From contig JAHEXI010000001.1 of assembly GCA_023252195.1 (NCBI GenBank), forward strand, positions 62,001 through 126,000: DNA of 64,000 nucleotides, read 5' to 3'. The DNA is from Pseudonocardiales bacterium (GTDB taxonomy: Bacteria; Actinomycetota; Actinomycetes; Mycobacteriales; Pseudonocardiaceae). The notes below the pieces were generated by a model. The model ran no database searches, was not told where the DNA came from, and saw only the letters and a program-made list of their open reading frames with translations. Made by a program: the position numbers and the translations under genes. This document shows, piece by piece, positions 46,382 to 55,293 of the stretch. Each line of letters starts with the position of its first letter. Position 1 is the stretch's first letter.

Positions 46382-46943
46382 ACCGTGAGCCTAGGCGGCT
46401 GCTCCGGCAGCTTCAGTGCACCGCCGGATCCGCCGGCGAGTTCTGCCTAGCTACCGACGGCCCATGATCGCGGTTTGTGGTGTGCCACGAGCATGCAGGG
46501 AGGTTCGGATGTAGAGGTCTGAGGCTTCGTGTGTGGTGCTGTGCTGGTGATGGAGGTGAACCCTTCGGGATCGCTTTGCAGGGGGAGGTTCTAAACCACC
46601 GTATGCTGCTGCGTCCGTTAACGGCGGTTCGTGGTGAGCGGCACGGAAAAGGCGCACGTGTGAGTGCGTCAGGTGTGGATCGAGAAGATGAGCGGAAGCG
46701 AACTGTCAGTGGACGTGTCGAAACCCATTCAGTTGACATCAAAACCGGGTCGGCTCCATATCCCGGGATGAGTCTGGGAGATACCCGTTTACTGCCCAGG
46801 CGGTGTCCGGCATACAGGCAGCATGAGCCCGATCCAGGCTCTCGTATGGAACGTGTGAAGGTGTCGCCCCGAAACTGTTGCCGGGGAATTGTTCGGTAGC
46901 GAGAGGGAGTGCCTCAAGCGGCAGAAACCGCGAGGGGTTGAGT

Positions 46944-47549
46944 ACCCAGGTCCAGTTCGAACGGTATTGTGATGACGTCGTGGTGCACGCCACCAGCTAC
47001 GAACAGGCGGTGAAGGTTCGCGAGGCCATCGCGCACCGGTTGGCGGAGTTCGGGTTGGAGCTGCACCCGGATAAAACCCGCATCGTCTACTGCAAGGACG
47101 GCGACCGACGTGGCCAATATCCGGTCACGTCGTTTACGTTTTTGGGGTATGACTTCCGGCCCCGGCGGGCCACGGGCAAAACCGGGACATTGTTCACCGG
47201 TTATCTGCCCGCGGTCAGCAAGGCCGCCAAGAAGAAGATCGGTAACCAGATCCGCACTTGGCGGCTGGGTCGGCGCAGCGGGTCCACCCTCCAACACCTG
47301 GCCCGACTGATCAACCCAGTCGTGACCGGCTGGGTCAACTTCTACGGGCGCTTCTACCGCTCCGAGTTGACCAACCTCCTTCATCGCCTCAACCGTCATC
47401 TCCTGCGGTGGGCGTGTCACCAACACAAAGGGCTGGGCCACCGCAAAGCCAGACGACGACTCGCCGAGGTCGCCCGCGCGTACCCCGGCCTGTTCGCCCA
47501 CCGGAAAGCCGGTGCCTACCCCGTCGGCTGGGCGACGGGAGCCGTGTGA
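46944..47549 (+). pseudogene. Group II intron reverse transcriptase/maturase, C-terminal part
   Basis: The frame begins within the finger-palm region: ERYCDDVVVHATSYEQAVKV contains the catalytic YxDD box, GLELHPDKTRIVYCKD and FTFLGYDFRPR follow, then the maturase X domain LARLINPVVTGWVNFYGRFY and HRLNRHLLRWACHQHKGLGH. Blocks 0-4 of the reverse transcriptase are missing; the upstream codons in this frame do not resemble them. It ends right at domain V of the intron RNA. Confidence 0.8.
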
Positions 47550-47572
47550 CGCGAGAGCGTCACGCACGGTTC
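47539..47572 (+). ncRNA. Group II intron domain V hairpin
   Basis: GAGCCGTGTGACGC, GAGA, GCGTCACGCACGGTTC folds as a 34-base hairpin with a two-base bulge and GNRA-type loop, as in domain V of bacterial group II introns (GAGCCGTATGC...GTACGGTTC). It overlaps the last codons of the maturase, as is usual. Confidence 0.8.
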
Positions 47573-47684
47573 GCCTGCGGCACACAAACCGTGATCAAGC
47601 CAGCAGCCTGCTGCGTCCACGCCGATGCGAGCGGGTAACAGTGGCTCGGCAATTCCACTGGAGGAGCAGCCGTAGGCTGCGCCC

Positions 47685-47840
47685 ATGACCACTTGGGAGT
47701 ACGCGACCGTGCCGCTGTTGACCCATGCCACCAAGCAGATCCTCGACCAATGGGGAGCTGACGGCTGGGAGCTGGTCACCGTCACGCCGGGGCCGACGGG
47801 GGAGCAGCTGGTGGCCTATCTCAAGCGCCAGAAGCAGTGA
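47685..47840 (+). CDS. DUF4177 protein
   Basis: A 51-residue protein. TTWEYATVPLLTHATKQILD then QWGADGWELVTVTPGPTGEQ and LVAYLKRQKQ match the short DUF4177 proteins, named for the WEY and GWELV motifs. It corresponds to Rv3678A in the mycobacterial block. Its stop overlaps the ridA start by 4 bp. Function unknown. Confidence 0.85.
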   Translation: MTTWEYATVPLLTHATKQILDQWGADGWELVTVTPGPTGEQLVAYLKRQKQ

Positions 47841-48292
47841 GCTGGTCGGCCCGGCTGGGCGAACTCGGGTTGCTGTTGCCGGCGGTGGCGATCCCCGCCG
47901 GGGTGTACCTGCCCGCGGTGCGTAACGGGTCCCTGGTATTCACCGCTGGCCAGTTACCGCTGGTCGATGGGACGTTGGCGGCTACCGGAAAGCTCGGGGC
48001 CGAGATCGGCACTGAGCAAGGTCAGCAGCTGGCCCGAGTCTGTGTGCTCAACGCGCTGGCGGCGGTGGACGGCCTGGTCGGACTCGACGCGATGGTCCGG
48101 GTGGTGAAGGTGGTGGGGTTTGTCGCCTCCGCACCCGGCTTCACCGCGCAGCCCGCCGTGCTCAACGGCGCGTCTGAGCTGCTCGGCGCGGTGTTCGGCG
48201 AGGCTGGTATGCATGCCCGGTCCGCAGTCGGCGTCGCCGAGCTACCGCTGGGCGCTCCCGTTGAAATCGAACTGATCGTCGAGGTGTCCTGA
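47837..48292 (+). CDS. RidA-family protein
   Basis: A 151-residue protein of the YjgF/RidA fold, YabJ-like branch. RNGSLVFTAGQLPLVDGTLA, NALAAVDGLVGLDAMVRVVK, FTAQPAVLNGASELLGAVFG and GMHARSAVGVAELPLGAPVE are conserved, and the Arg in HARSAVGVAELP is the residue that binds the carboxylate of enamine/imine substrates in RidA. It corresponds to Rv3678c. The metallo-beta-lactamase gene that follows in mycobacteria is missing; a palindromic repeat lies there instead. Confidence 0.88.
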   Translation: MSWSARLGELGLLLPAVAIPAGVYLPAVRNGSLVFTAGQLPLVDGTLAATGKLGAEIGTEQGQQLARVCVLNALAAVDGLVGLDAMVRVVKVVGFVASAPGFTAQPAVLNGASELLGAVFGEAGMHARSAVGVAELPLGAPVEIELIVEVS

Positions 48293-48309
48293 CCTGCATG
48301 ATCGAGGTA

Positions 48310-48372
48310 GTCGTGAACTCGACGTCACCGACCTTCCAAGTCACGAAACGTCGGTAGTGTCGAGTTCACGAC
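48310..48372. repeat. Dispersed palindromic repeat, copy B
   Basis: Outer arms GTCGTGAACTCGAC (48310-48323) and GTCGAGTTCACGAC (48359-48372) are perfect. An inner stem pairs ACCGAC (48327-48332) with GTCGGT (48350-48355), with TTCCAAG in the loop. It shares CGTGAACTCGAC and the ACGAAACGTCGGT-type stretch with copy A at 24544-24608. It lies between the convergent ridA and crp genes. Confidence 0.75.
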
Positions 48373-48401
48373 GCTACCGACAATGTGGGCCGGAGATGCT
48401 G

Positions 48402-49076
48402 TTAGCGGGCGCGGCGGGCCAGGCGCGCGGGCTCGAGGATGAGCACGCTTTTGCCTTCCAAGCGCAGCCAGCCTCGCCCAGCGAAGTCCGCGAGCGCCTT
48501 GTTCACCGTTTCCCGGGACGCTCCGACCAGCTGGGCGATCTCCTCCTGGGTGAGATCATGGGTCACTCGAAGCATGCCGGCCTCCTGAGTGCCGAAGTCA
48601 TGCGCGAGCTGCAGCAACGCCTTGGCTACCCGTCCTGGGACATCCGTGAAGATCAGGTCGGCGAGCATGTTGTTGGTGCGGCGCAGCCGACGAGCGATCA
48701 CCCGAAGCAGTTGCTCGGCGATCTCTGGCCGCTTGGTGATCCACTCTCGCAGCGCAACGCGGTCCATGCTGACGGCTTTGACCTCCGTCACCGTGGTAGC
48801 CGTCGATGTCCGTGGTCCTGGATCGAAGATCGAAAGCTCACCGAACATGTCCGAAGGTCCGAAGACCGCGAGCAGGTTCTCCCGGCCGTCAGCTGACTTC
48901 CGCCCGATCTTGACCTTGCCTGACTGGATGATGTACAGGCGATCACCCAGTTCACCCTCGGCGAAGATGACATGGGCTCGAGGAAAGCTGACCGGTTCCA
49001 GGGCGGTTCTCAGCGCGTCGACTGCCGAAGGGTCGACTCCCTGGAAGATGCCGGCCGTGGCCAAGGGGTCGGTCAC
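48402..49076 (-). CDS. crp: Crp/Fnr-family global regulator
   Basis: A 224-residue protein from GTG 49076. [20 protein letters not shown] and [20 protein letters not shown] are the cyclic-nucleotide-binding beta roll (the FGELS phosphate cassette is present). [20 protein letters not shown] is the DNA-binding helix-turn-helix. It corresponds to Rv3676, the cAMP receptor protein of mycobacteria, and has the same neighbours. It ends 30 bp after repeat copy B. Confidence 0.92.
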   Translation of the reverse strand: MTDPLATAGIFQGVDPSAVDALRTALEPVSFPRAHVIFAEGELGDRLYIIQSGKVKIGRKSADGRENLLAVFGPSDMFGELSIFDPGPRTSTATTVTEVKAVSMDRVALREWITKRPEIAEQLLRVIARRLRRTNNMLADLIFTDVPGRVAKALLQLAHDFGTQEAGMLRVTHDLTQEEIAQLVGASRETVNKALADFAGRGWLRLEGKSVLILEPARLARRAR

Positions 49077-49148
49077 CGTGTTCCTCCAACTGACCCGGGC
49101 GCCGTCACAGCTCGTGCTCCAATGCCGCCGATAACGTTGGGTTGGAGT

Positions 49149-49436
49149 CTAAGGCCGTTGGCGGGCGCGGCGGGACGTGACTAGGCCGAAGCTGCGTGAA
49201 GCAGTTCCGTTGGGTACCCCGATGTCGGGTATCCGGCGCAATCGGAACAGTTCCAGCGCGCGACCGATGCCACTGCGGAACAGTGCCCGCACCTCGTCAG
49301 GTCGAGCGGCTTGGAGGAACTCCTCGACCTCGTTCTCTTGCACAGTGAGGTGGCGCAGGCGGCTTTCCAGCCGCTCCATCCCGAGCGCGAAGAACATCAG
49401 CAACACTGGGACGGCAGCAACGAACCAGACGGTCAT
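49149..49436 (-). CDS. Small membrane protein (Rv3675-like)
   Basis: A 95-residue protein with one N-terminal transmembrane helix ([20 protein letters not shown], residues 3-22) and a charged cytosolic part ([20 protein letters not shown]). Its place between crp and nth is the same as that of the small membrane protein Rv3675 in mycobacteria. Function unknown. Confidence 0.7.
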   Translation of the reverse strand: MTVWFVAAVPVLLMFFALGMERLESRLRHLTVQENEVEEFLQAARPDEVRALFRSGIGRALELFRLRRIPDIGVPNGTASRSFGLVTSRRARQRP

Positions 49437-49575
49437 GGTGCCGGGGATCCTGCCTTATCAGCCGACCGGATGCTCGCTGGGGGTCGCGTGTTGGGCGTGT
49501 GGCCCGGTCCGGCTTGGGTTAGGCCAGCATGAGGCTGGACGACGAGGATCGGCGGCGGCTCCGTACCCTGTGGGA

Positions 49576-50388
49576 GTGCCAGCTCGATCGCGCCGGTCCT
49601 TCGCTGCGGAGAGCCATCTCGCGTTGGTTCGGCGAGCCCGCCGGATGGATCGCGTGCTGGCCGCCGCCTACCCAGACGCGCACTGCGAACTGAACTTCCA
49701 GACGCCGCTGCAGCTCGCCGTCGCCACCATCTTGTCGGCGCAGACCACCGACAAACGGGTCAACGAGACCACGCCTGCGCTGTTCGCCCGGTACCCCGCC
49801 GCCAGCGACTATGCGGGCGCCGATCGCGATGAGTTGGAGAATCTGATCCGATCCACCGGGTTCTACCGGAACAAGGCGACGTCGCTGATCGGGCTCGGTG
49901 CGGCCCTGGTCGAGCGGTTCGGCGGCGAGTTGCCCGATACGCTGGCTGACCTGGTCACCCTGCCGGGTATCGGGCGCAAGACCGCCAACGTGATCCTCGG
50001 CAATGCCTTCGGCGTCCCCGGTGTCACCGTCGACACCCATGTCGGGCGACTGGTGCGCCGATGGGGTTGGACTCAGCACGATGATCCGGTGAAGGTTGAG
50101 CACGCGATCGGCGAGCTCATTCCGAAACGGGACTGGACCATCCTGTCCCATCGGGTGATCTTCCACGGACGCCGAGTGTGCCACTCTCGCCGACCGGCCT
50201 GCGGGGTATGCCCGCTGGCTGCGGACTGCCCCTCCTATGGACTCGGCCCTACCGAGCCCGGGATTGCGGCCATGTTGCTGCGTGGGCCCGAGGCGCCGCA
50301 CCTGCTGGCGATGGCCGGCCTGCCCCCCGACCTGGCCGTCGGCCCTGGGGCGACAGTCGGTGTCGCGGCTCCTGGGCCGATCCGGTGA
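49576..50388 (+). CDS. nth: Endonuclease III
   Basis: A 270-residue protein from GTG 49576. [40 protein letters not shown] (helix-hairpin-helix with the catalytic Lys), [16 protein letters not shown] (catalytic Asp) and [17 protein letters not shown] (4Fe-4S ligands, C-x6-C-x2-C-x5-C) are all present. It removes oxidised pyrimidines and nicks abasic sites. The C-terminal extension of about 45 residues past the cluster is longer than in E. coli. It overlaps the TlpA-like gene by 4 bp. Confidence 0.95.
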   Translation: MPARSRRSFAAESHLALVRRARRMDRVLAAAYPDAHCELNFQTPLQLAVATILSAQTTDKRVNETTPALFARYPAASDYAGADRDELENLIRSTGFYRNKATSLIGLGAALVERFGGELPDTLADLVTLPGIGRKTANVILGNAFGVPGVTVDTHVGRLVRRWGWTQHDDPVKVEHAIGELIPKRDWTILSHRVIFHGRRVCHSRRPACGVCPLAADCPSYGLGPTEPGIAAMLLRGPEAPHLLAMAGLPPDLAVGPGATVGVAAPGPIR

Positions 50389-51044
50389 AGCCTGCGCTGC
50401 GCTGGGTGCTGGTGACGGCGTTGCTGGCGTCCGCGCTCTTCGTAGCACTGTTGCCGCTAACCTCCGGGCCTCAGCGCGCGCCAACGACCGATTCCGCGCA
50501 GCTCGGTCAACCGGCTCAGCCCGCAGCCGAGCCGCCGCCGCCCAGCATCGAGCAGCTAAGGTCCCGGGCGGCTCTGCAGCCTTGCCCGGCCACACAGTCC
50601 GGCACCACCCGCGGGCCGCTATCCGGCGTGGTGCTGCCCTGCCTAGGGCAGGAGGGGACGGTCGACGTGGGGGCCGCACTGGCCGGGCGTCCGGCGTTAC
50701 TCAACCTGTGGGGGCCGCTGTGCCAACCGTGTACCCAGGAACTGCCGGCGCTGGCCGCCTATGCCGCCGAGCCTGGTGCGGTGCCCGTGCTCGGTGTCGA
50801 GGTCCAGGGGCTGCCCGAAGGGGCGCTTGACCTGCTTCACGCGCTGAACGTGCACTACCCGTCGGTGAGCGATCCCGACGGCCGGCTGCGCGCCGCGCTG
50901 AGCGCCCCGCCGGTACTGCCGCTGACCTATCTGGTGTCCGCCGACGGCCAGGTCAGCCAGGTCAACCCGCCAGAGGTGCTGCGTAGCCCGCAGCAGGTGC
51001 GTGCTGTCGTGGCGCGCTACCTCGGTCCCGGAGCGGACGGATGA
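50385..51044 (+). CDS. Membrane-anchored TlpA/thioredoxin-like protein
   Basis: A 219-residue protein from GTG 50385. One N-terminal helix ([19 protein letters not shown]) anchors it with the rest outside the cell. After a Pro-rich linker the thioredoxin fold shows [20 protein letters not shown] with a CQPC active site, and a cis-Pro region ([15 protein letters not shown]). It corresponds to Rv3673c. It is coupled to nth and to the following Nudix gene by 4-bp overlaps. Confidence 0.88.
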   Translation: MKPALRWVLVTALLASALFVALLPLTSGPQRAPTTDSAQLGQPAQPAAEPPPPSIEQLRSRAALQPCPATQSGTTRGPLSGVVLPCLGQEGTVDVGAALAGRPALLNLWGPLCQPCTQELPALAAYAAEPGAVPVLGVEVQGLPEGALDLLHALNVHYPSVSDPDGRLRAALSAPPVLPLTYLVSADGQVSQVNPPEVLRSPQQVRAVVARYLGPGADG

Positions 51045-51775
51045 CGGGGCCGATCGGAACGGGGGCCGCTGGGACGGACCCGCTGGAAACTGGGCCGCTG
51101 GTCGACCCCACGTCGCTGCCCGGCTGGCTGGATCCGCTGGTACGGCGTACCGCCGAGATCGGCCCCGGTGATCTGGGCCGGATCCCGGTGCCACGGGTGG
51201 GCGGCCGACCGGCCGCTGTGTTGGTGCTCTTAGCCGAGGACTCCCGTACCGGTGAGCCGGATGTACTGCTTCAGGTGCGCTCGCCGGCCCTGTCCTCGCA
51301 CCCGGGTCAGGTCTGCTTCCCCGGCGGAGCGGTGGAGGATGGCGACGCCGGTCCGGTTGCGACGGCGCTGCGAGAGGCCGTCGAGGAGGTCGGGATCCAC
51401 GCCGACGATGTGCGCCCGGTTGCGGTGCTGCCGCAGCAGTACGTGCCGCCGTCGAATTTTGTCGTCACGCCGGTGCTGGGTTATTGGGAGCGGCCCGGAG
51501 CGGTGGCTCCGGTGGATCATCGGGAGACCGTTGCGGTCGCCAGGGTGCTGCTGCGGGTGCTTGCGGACCCACCGAACCGGCTGATCGTGCGCGGGCCCAG
51601 CGGGTACCTGTACCCCGCGTTCGTGGTACCTGGGATGCTCGTCTGGGGGTTCACCGGCGGGTTGCTGGCCGCACTGTTGACAATGGGCGGTTGGGCACAG
51701 CCCTGGGAGCCGGCGGCTGAGTACGACCTGGACGTCGCAAGGCGGCTGGCCGAGCGGACCGAGGTGATCCGGTGA
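51041..51775 (+). CDS. Nudix hydrolase, CoA pyrophosphatase-like (Rv3672c-like)
   Basis: A 244-residue protein. VCFPGGAVEDGDAGPVATAL then REAVEEVGI is the Nudix box with the REUxEE Glu residues intact. VLLQVRSPALSSHPGQVCFP matches the CoA-diphosphatase signature upstream of the box. Place and overlaps match Rv3672c, between the TlpA-like gene and marP. Confidence 0.85.
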   Translation: MTGPIGTGAAGTDPLETGPLVDPTSLPGWLDPLVRRTAEIGPGDLGRIPVPRVGGRPAAVLVLLAEDSRTGEPDVLLQVRSPALSSHPGQVCFPGGAVEDGDAGPVATALREAVEEVGIHADDVRPVAVLPQQYVPPSNFVVTPVLGYWERPGAVAPVDHRETVAVARVLLRVLADPPNRLIVRGPSGYLYPAFVVPGMLVWGFTGGLLAALLTMGGWAQPWEPAAEYDLDVARRLAERTEVIR

Positions 51776-52959
51776 ACTGGGTGGATGTGCTGGTGCTGGT
51801 GCTGGCGCTGCTCGCCGGAATCTCCGGTGCCCGGCAGGGGATGGTCACCGCGGCTGCGTCGTTCATCGGTGTGCTGACCGGGGCAGTGATCGGTGTGCGC
51901 ATTGCGCCCTCGCTGATCGAGGGCTACCAAAGCCCAGAAGCCCGGGTTGCACTCGGAGTGTCAATCGTCATCGTGCTCATCGCGATCGGTGAGATGCTCG
52001 GTGTCTTGCTGGGTCGGGCGGTTCAGCGCCGGATCGACGCGGAGGCGCTGCGCCAGCTGGACAGCTTCCTGGGCGCCGTGGTGCAGGGCATCGCGGCTCT
52101 GGTGGTCGCCTGGCTGGTGGCCCTGCCGCTGTCGAAATCGTCGGTCTATACCGGGCTGACCGGGGCGGTGCGGGACTCGTCGGTGCTGCGAATCGTGGAC
52201 ACAGTCATGCCCAACGTGCTGCGTGATCTACCCTCCGAGCTGACCAGATTGTTAGATGTCTCCGGGTTCCCCGACGTGCTCGCGCCGTTCTCGCCTACCC
52301 CGATTACTGATGTCGGGCCGGCGGATCCGGTGCTGCTCAACAGCCCGGTGGTGCGGCAGGCCAAGTCCAGCGTGCTGAAGGTCCGCGGCCGGGCGCGCTC
52401 CTGCTCCCGGGCGCTGGAGGGTAGCGGTTTCGTGGTGGCGCCCCAGCGGGTGATCACCAATGCGCACGTCGTCGCCGGTACCGACCAGGTCCAGGTGGAG
52501 ATATCTCCGAACAACACGTTGGACGCCGAGGTGGTGAGCTATGACCCGGAGGTCGACGTCGCGATCCTGAAGGTCCCTGGGTTGCGGGCGCCGGTGCTGC
52601 CGCTGGCCCCGAAGCCGGCCATCTCAGGGTTGAGTGGTCTGGTGCTCGGCTACCCGCTGGATGGGCCCTACACGGCCTCTGCCGCTCGGGTTCGGGACCG
52701 CATCCACCTGCGTGGCCCGGACATCTACAACGCGTCGACCGTGGTCCGCAATGTCTACACGGTCCGCGCCGTAGTACGCAGCGGGAACTCCGGTGGTCCG
52801 CTGCTCGATGGCTCCGGCCAAGTACTCGGCTTGGTGTTCGGAGCGGCAGTCGACAACGACGAGACCGGGTTCGTGCTCGCCGATGACGAGATCGCCGACG
52901 ACGTCGCTGCTGCACCGAGCCGAAACACCGAAGTGTCCACCGGCAGCTGCGCCTCATGA
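51772..52959 (+). CDS. marP: Periplasmic serine protease MarP
   Basis: A 395-residue protein. Four N-terminal transmembrane helices of the CvpA type (from WVDVLVLVLALLAGISGARQ to IAALVVAWLVALPLS) are followed by a chymotrypsin-like domain: RVITNAHVVAGTDQVQV (His), YDPEVDVAILKVPG (Asp) and VRSGNSGGPLLDGSGQVLGL (Ser). A Cys pair in the protease part (the first in RARSCSRALEG) fits the redox-controlled disulfide of MarP. In M. tuberculosis it is needed for acid resistance and cell-wall hydrolase processing. Confidence 0.92.
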   Translation: MNWVDVLVLVLALLAGISGARQGMVTAAASFIGVLTGAVIGVRIAPSLIEGYQSPEARVALGVSIVIVLIAIGEMLGVLLGRAVQRRIDAEALRQLDSFLGAVVQGIAALVVAWLVALPLSKSSVYTGLTGAVRDSSVLRIVDTVMPNVLRDLPSELTRLLDVSGFPDVLAPFSPTPITDVGPADPVLLNSPVVRQAKSSVLKVRGRARSCSRALEGSGFVVAPQRVITNAHVVAGTDQVQVEISPNNTLDAEVVSYDPEVDVAILKVPGLRAPVLPLAPKPAISGLSGLVLGYPLDGPYTASAARVRDRIHLRGPDIYNASTVVRNVYTVRAVVRSGNSGGPLLDGSGQVLGLVFGAAVDNDETGFVLADDEIADDVAAAPSRNTEVSTGSCAS

Positions 52960-52963
52960 GCAG

Positions 52964-53419
52964 CTAGGGCCGCCCCCCAAGCTGGCCGCCGAACTGCGTC
53001 GCGCACTGTTGCACCGTCGCCGGATCCCCGGCGGACTGCTCGAGGCACTGCTGGTATTCGCGGCCGGCTGGCGAGTTGATGAGCAGAATCAGCCCGATTG
53101 CGATGAGCAGGCCGATGATGCCCAGCACTACCCCGGCGAGCGAAAGGCCCCCGTTGGTCGCCTCGCCTCGCTTGGCCCGGCCCCGGCCGAGTAATCCGAA
53201 GATCAGCGCGAGGATGCCGAAGACGATGCCGCCGAGGACCGTCCAGGACAGCACCAGCGCGAGTATCCCGAGCACCAGGGCGGCGACCCCGAAGCCGTTG
53301 CGGGGCTGGCCCGGCGGCGTGCCGTCACCGCGACCGTTGCCATACCCAGTGGGGTTCGCGCCGTAACTCACGGGCGGGCGGTACTGGTCGCCGTCTCGTG
53401 GATTCACCGGCCCGGTCAT
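52964..53419 (-). CDS. DUF4190 membrane protein
   Basis: A 151-residue protein with a Pro/Gly/Tyr-rich cytosolic N-terminus and two hydrophobic helices (GVAALVLGILALVLSWTVLG and SLAGVVLGIIGLLIAIGLIL) separated by a basic stretch (RGRAKRGEATNGG). This is the DUF4190 plan. A short Cys-containing C-terminus follows (CLEQSAGDPATVQQCATQFG). It is convergent with marP, with only 4 bp between the stops. Confidence 0.85.
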   Translation of the reverse strand: MTGPVNPRDGDQYRPPVSYGANPTGYGNGRGDGTPPGQPRNGFGVAALVLGILALVLSWTVLGGIVFGILALIFGLLGRGRAKRGEATNGGLSLAGVVLGIIGLLIAIGLILLINSPAGREYQQCLEQSAGDPATVQQCATQFGGQLGGRP

Positions 53420-53527
53420 CCCTCACCTCACCTGATCGGCGTCCTCGTCCCGATGATGATCGCACCGATGCCCCCGACACGCAGCACCTCAGCCTCCGCT
53501 GCCGGGCGATTAAGCAGCCCTAGGGCC

Positions 53528-53587
53528 CCCGAACTCCACAGCGGCGCTGTTCAAGCTCGGCCCAACAGCTCTACGGTGGAGTTCGGG
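53528..53587. repeat. Dispersed palindromic repeat, copy C
   Basis: Outer arms CCCGAACTCCAC (53528-53539) and GTGGAGTTCGGG (53576-53587), inner arms GCTGTT (53546-53551) and AACAGC (53564-53569), loop CAAGCTCGGCCC. It follows the two-stem plan of copies A and B, with GAACTC in the outer stem and TTCAAG leading into the loop, but is more diverged. Confidence 0.6.
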
Positions 53588-53618
53588 AGGCGCAGCGCAC
53601 CCGGGGGGTCAGCGAGGG

Positions 53619-54116
53619 ATGATGCGTGCGGCGTTGGTGGTGGCTGCGGTGGGGATGCTCGGCGTTGCCTGCGCACCGCAGGGCGTGGTGGCCGACGCGA
53701 GAACGGTCGACATGTGCACCATTTTGACCGACGCCGAGCTGAGCAAACTCGGTGTCCGGCCGGACACCCGCGAGACGGTGGATCAGTTCGGTTCGGTCGG
53801 CTGCGAGTGGGTAGGTAAGCCCGTCAGATTCAGCCTTGAACGCGATAAGGAAACCGTCGCGTCCTACCGGACCCGTCCGCGTGGCCCGTCGTTCATCACC
53901 TTCACGGAGAACGCGGTGAACGGCCGCGCTGGACTGACCTTTGCGGTAGACCGGGACGGCGGCACCGACTGCGAACAGCTGATGGATGGTGGCTCGGTAT
54001 CGCTGGTGGTGCACGTGGCGTCGACGCTGAGCCCGGATGGTCATCGGATCGATTCGTGCCCTGAGGCGTTGCGGATCGCGCAGCTGATCGAGCCTCGGTT
54101 GCCGAGAGCCTCGTAG
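53619..54116 (+). CDS. DUF3558-type lipoprotein
   Basis: A 165-residue protein from ATG 53619. AALVVAAVGMLGVACAPQGV is a signal peptide with lipobox (GVAC). VDMCTILTDAELSKLGVRPD, GSVGCEWVGKPVRFSLER and DGHRIDSCPEALRIAQLIEP match the Cys-linked layout of DUF3558 lipoproteins of actinobacteria. It is exported and of unknown function. Confidence 0.8.
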   Translation: MMRAALVVAAVGMLGVACAPQGVVADARTVDMCTILTDAELSKLGVRPDTRETVDQFGSVGCEWVGKPVRFSLERDKETVASYRTRPRGPSFITFTENAVNGRAGLTFAVDRDGGTDCEQLMDGGSVSLVVHVASTLSPDGHRIDSCPEALRIAQLIEPRLPRAS

Positions 54117-54125
54117 GCTCGGCAG

Positions 54126-55196
54126 ATGGACTACCGCAGCCTTGGATGCACCGGAATGCAAGTCAGCCCGCTGTGTCTGGGGGCGATGATGTTCGGCGCG
54201 TGGGGCGAACCCGATCATCAGACGTCGATCGGGATCATCCACCGCGCGCTGGACGCCGGCATCAACTTCATCGACACCGCCGACGTCTACTCACAGGGTG
54301 AGTCGGAGGTCATCGTCGGCGAAGCGCTGGCCGGTGGCCGCCGTGACGGCGTGATCCTCGCTACCAAGTTCCATGCCCAGATGGGCGTACCGGTGGACGC
54401 TGCCTTCGGTCAACGGGGCGCAGGCGACCCGAACAAGCGCGGCAACTCCCGCCGCTGGATCGTCCAGGAGGTGGACAACAGCCTCCGGCGGCTGGGCACC
54501 GACTGGATCGACCTCTACCAGGTGCACCGGCCGGATCCCGATACCGACGTCGAGGAGACCCTCTCCGCGCTCACCGACCTGCAGCGTCAGGGCAAGATCC
54601 GGGCGTTCGGCTCGTCGACCTTCCCGGCGCACCAGATCGTCGAGGCGCAGTGGACGGCGCAGCAGCGGGCGCTGGGCCGGTTCGTGACCGAGCAGCCGCC
54701 GTACTCCCTGCTCGTCCGCGGCGTCGAGGCGGACGTGCTGCCGGTGGCGCAGCGCTATGGGATGGGTGTCCTGCCGTGGAGCCCGCTGGCCGGCGGGTGG
54801 CTCACCGGTAAGTACCGCAAGGGCCAGGACGCGCCGACATCGCGGCGTTCCCAACGCATACCCGCTCGCTACGACCTGTCCAACCCCGACAACCAGCGCA
54901 AGCTCGACGCCGCCGACGCCTTGGCCGGGCTTGCCGAACAGGCCGGCATCTCCCTGATCCACCTGGCGCTCGCCTTCGTGAGCCAGCACCCCGCCGTGAC
55001 GGCACCGATCATCGGCCCACGCACGATGCAACACCTGGAGTCGCAGCTCGGCGCCGTCGACGTCACGCTGTCCCCTGACGTGCTGGACCGCATCGACGAG
55101 ATCGTCGCGCCCGGCGTCACCCTGTCGCGTCCCGACGCAGGCTATCTACCACCCGCCCTAACTGATCCCTTCCTGCGCCGCCGCCGCACCACCTGA
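54126..55196 (+). CDS. Aldo/keto reductase
   Basis: A 356-residue TIM-barrel protein. INFIDTADVYSQGESEVIVG holds the catalytic Asp and Tyr, ILATKFHAQMG the Lys, and WIDLYQVHRPDPDTDVEETL the His. FTALAGGW-type cofactor contacts appear as VLPWSPLAGGWLTGKYRKGQ, with PIIGPRTMQHLESQLGAVDV near the end. It reduces carbonyls with NADPH. It starts 9 bp after the lipoprotein stop, possibly in one transcript. Confidence 0.92.
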   Translation: MDYRSLGCTGMQVSPLCLGAMMFGAWGEPDHQTSIGIIHRALDAGINFIDTADVYSQGESEVIVGEALAGGRRDGVILATKFHAQMGVPVDAAFGQRGAGDPNKRGNSRRWIVQEVDNSLRRLGTDWIDLYQVHRPDPDTDVEETLSALTDLQRQGKIRAFGSSTFPAHQIVEAQWTAQQRALGRFVTEQPPYSLLVRGVEADVLPVAQRYGMGVLPWSPLAGGWLTGKYRKGQDAPTSRRSQRIPARYDLSNPDNQRKLDAADALAGLAEQAGISLIHLALAFVSQHPAVTAPIIGPRTMQHLESQLGAVDVTLSPDVLDRIDEIVAPGVTLSRPDAGYLPPALTDPFLRRRRTT

Positions 55197-55215
55197 CCCC
55201 CGTCACGCCCAACCG

Positions 55216-55274
55216 CCATTCGGAGCCGAATGGGCTTTTGCGGCGACTCCAGCGCTCCATTCGGAGCCGAACGG
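55216..55274. repeat. Two copies of a short palindrome after the aldo/keto reductase gene
   Basis: CCATTCGGAGCCGAATGG (55216-55233) is a perfect palindrome with an AG loop. A second copy CCATTCGGAGCCGAACGG lies at 55257-55274. The two can also pair with each other in most positions, the same nested design as at 965-1030. It sits between convergent genes and may terminate both. Confidence 0.6.
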
Positions 55275-55293
55275 CGATTGCTCTGGCGCGGGC

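Larger units (their letters stand above)
46480..47640 (+). mobile_element. Decayed group II intron with truncated reverse transcriptase
   Basis: The region has a GTGTG-rich structured 5' part without coding sequence, a reverse transcriptase/maturase C-terminal frame, and a domain V hairpin (47539-47572) followed by a domain VI-like stretch. These are the parts of a bacterial group II intron in order. The 5' boundary is approximate (a GTGTG near 46488 or 46530 could be the start). The N-terminal reverse transcriptase blocks are missing, so it cannot move by itself. Confidence 0.75.
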
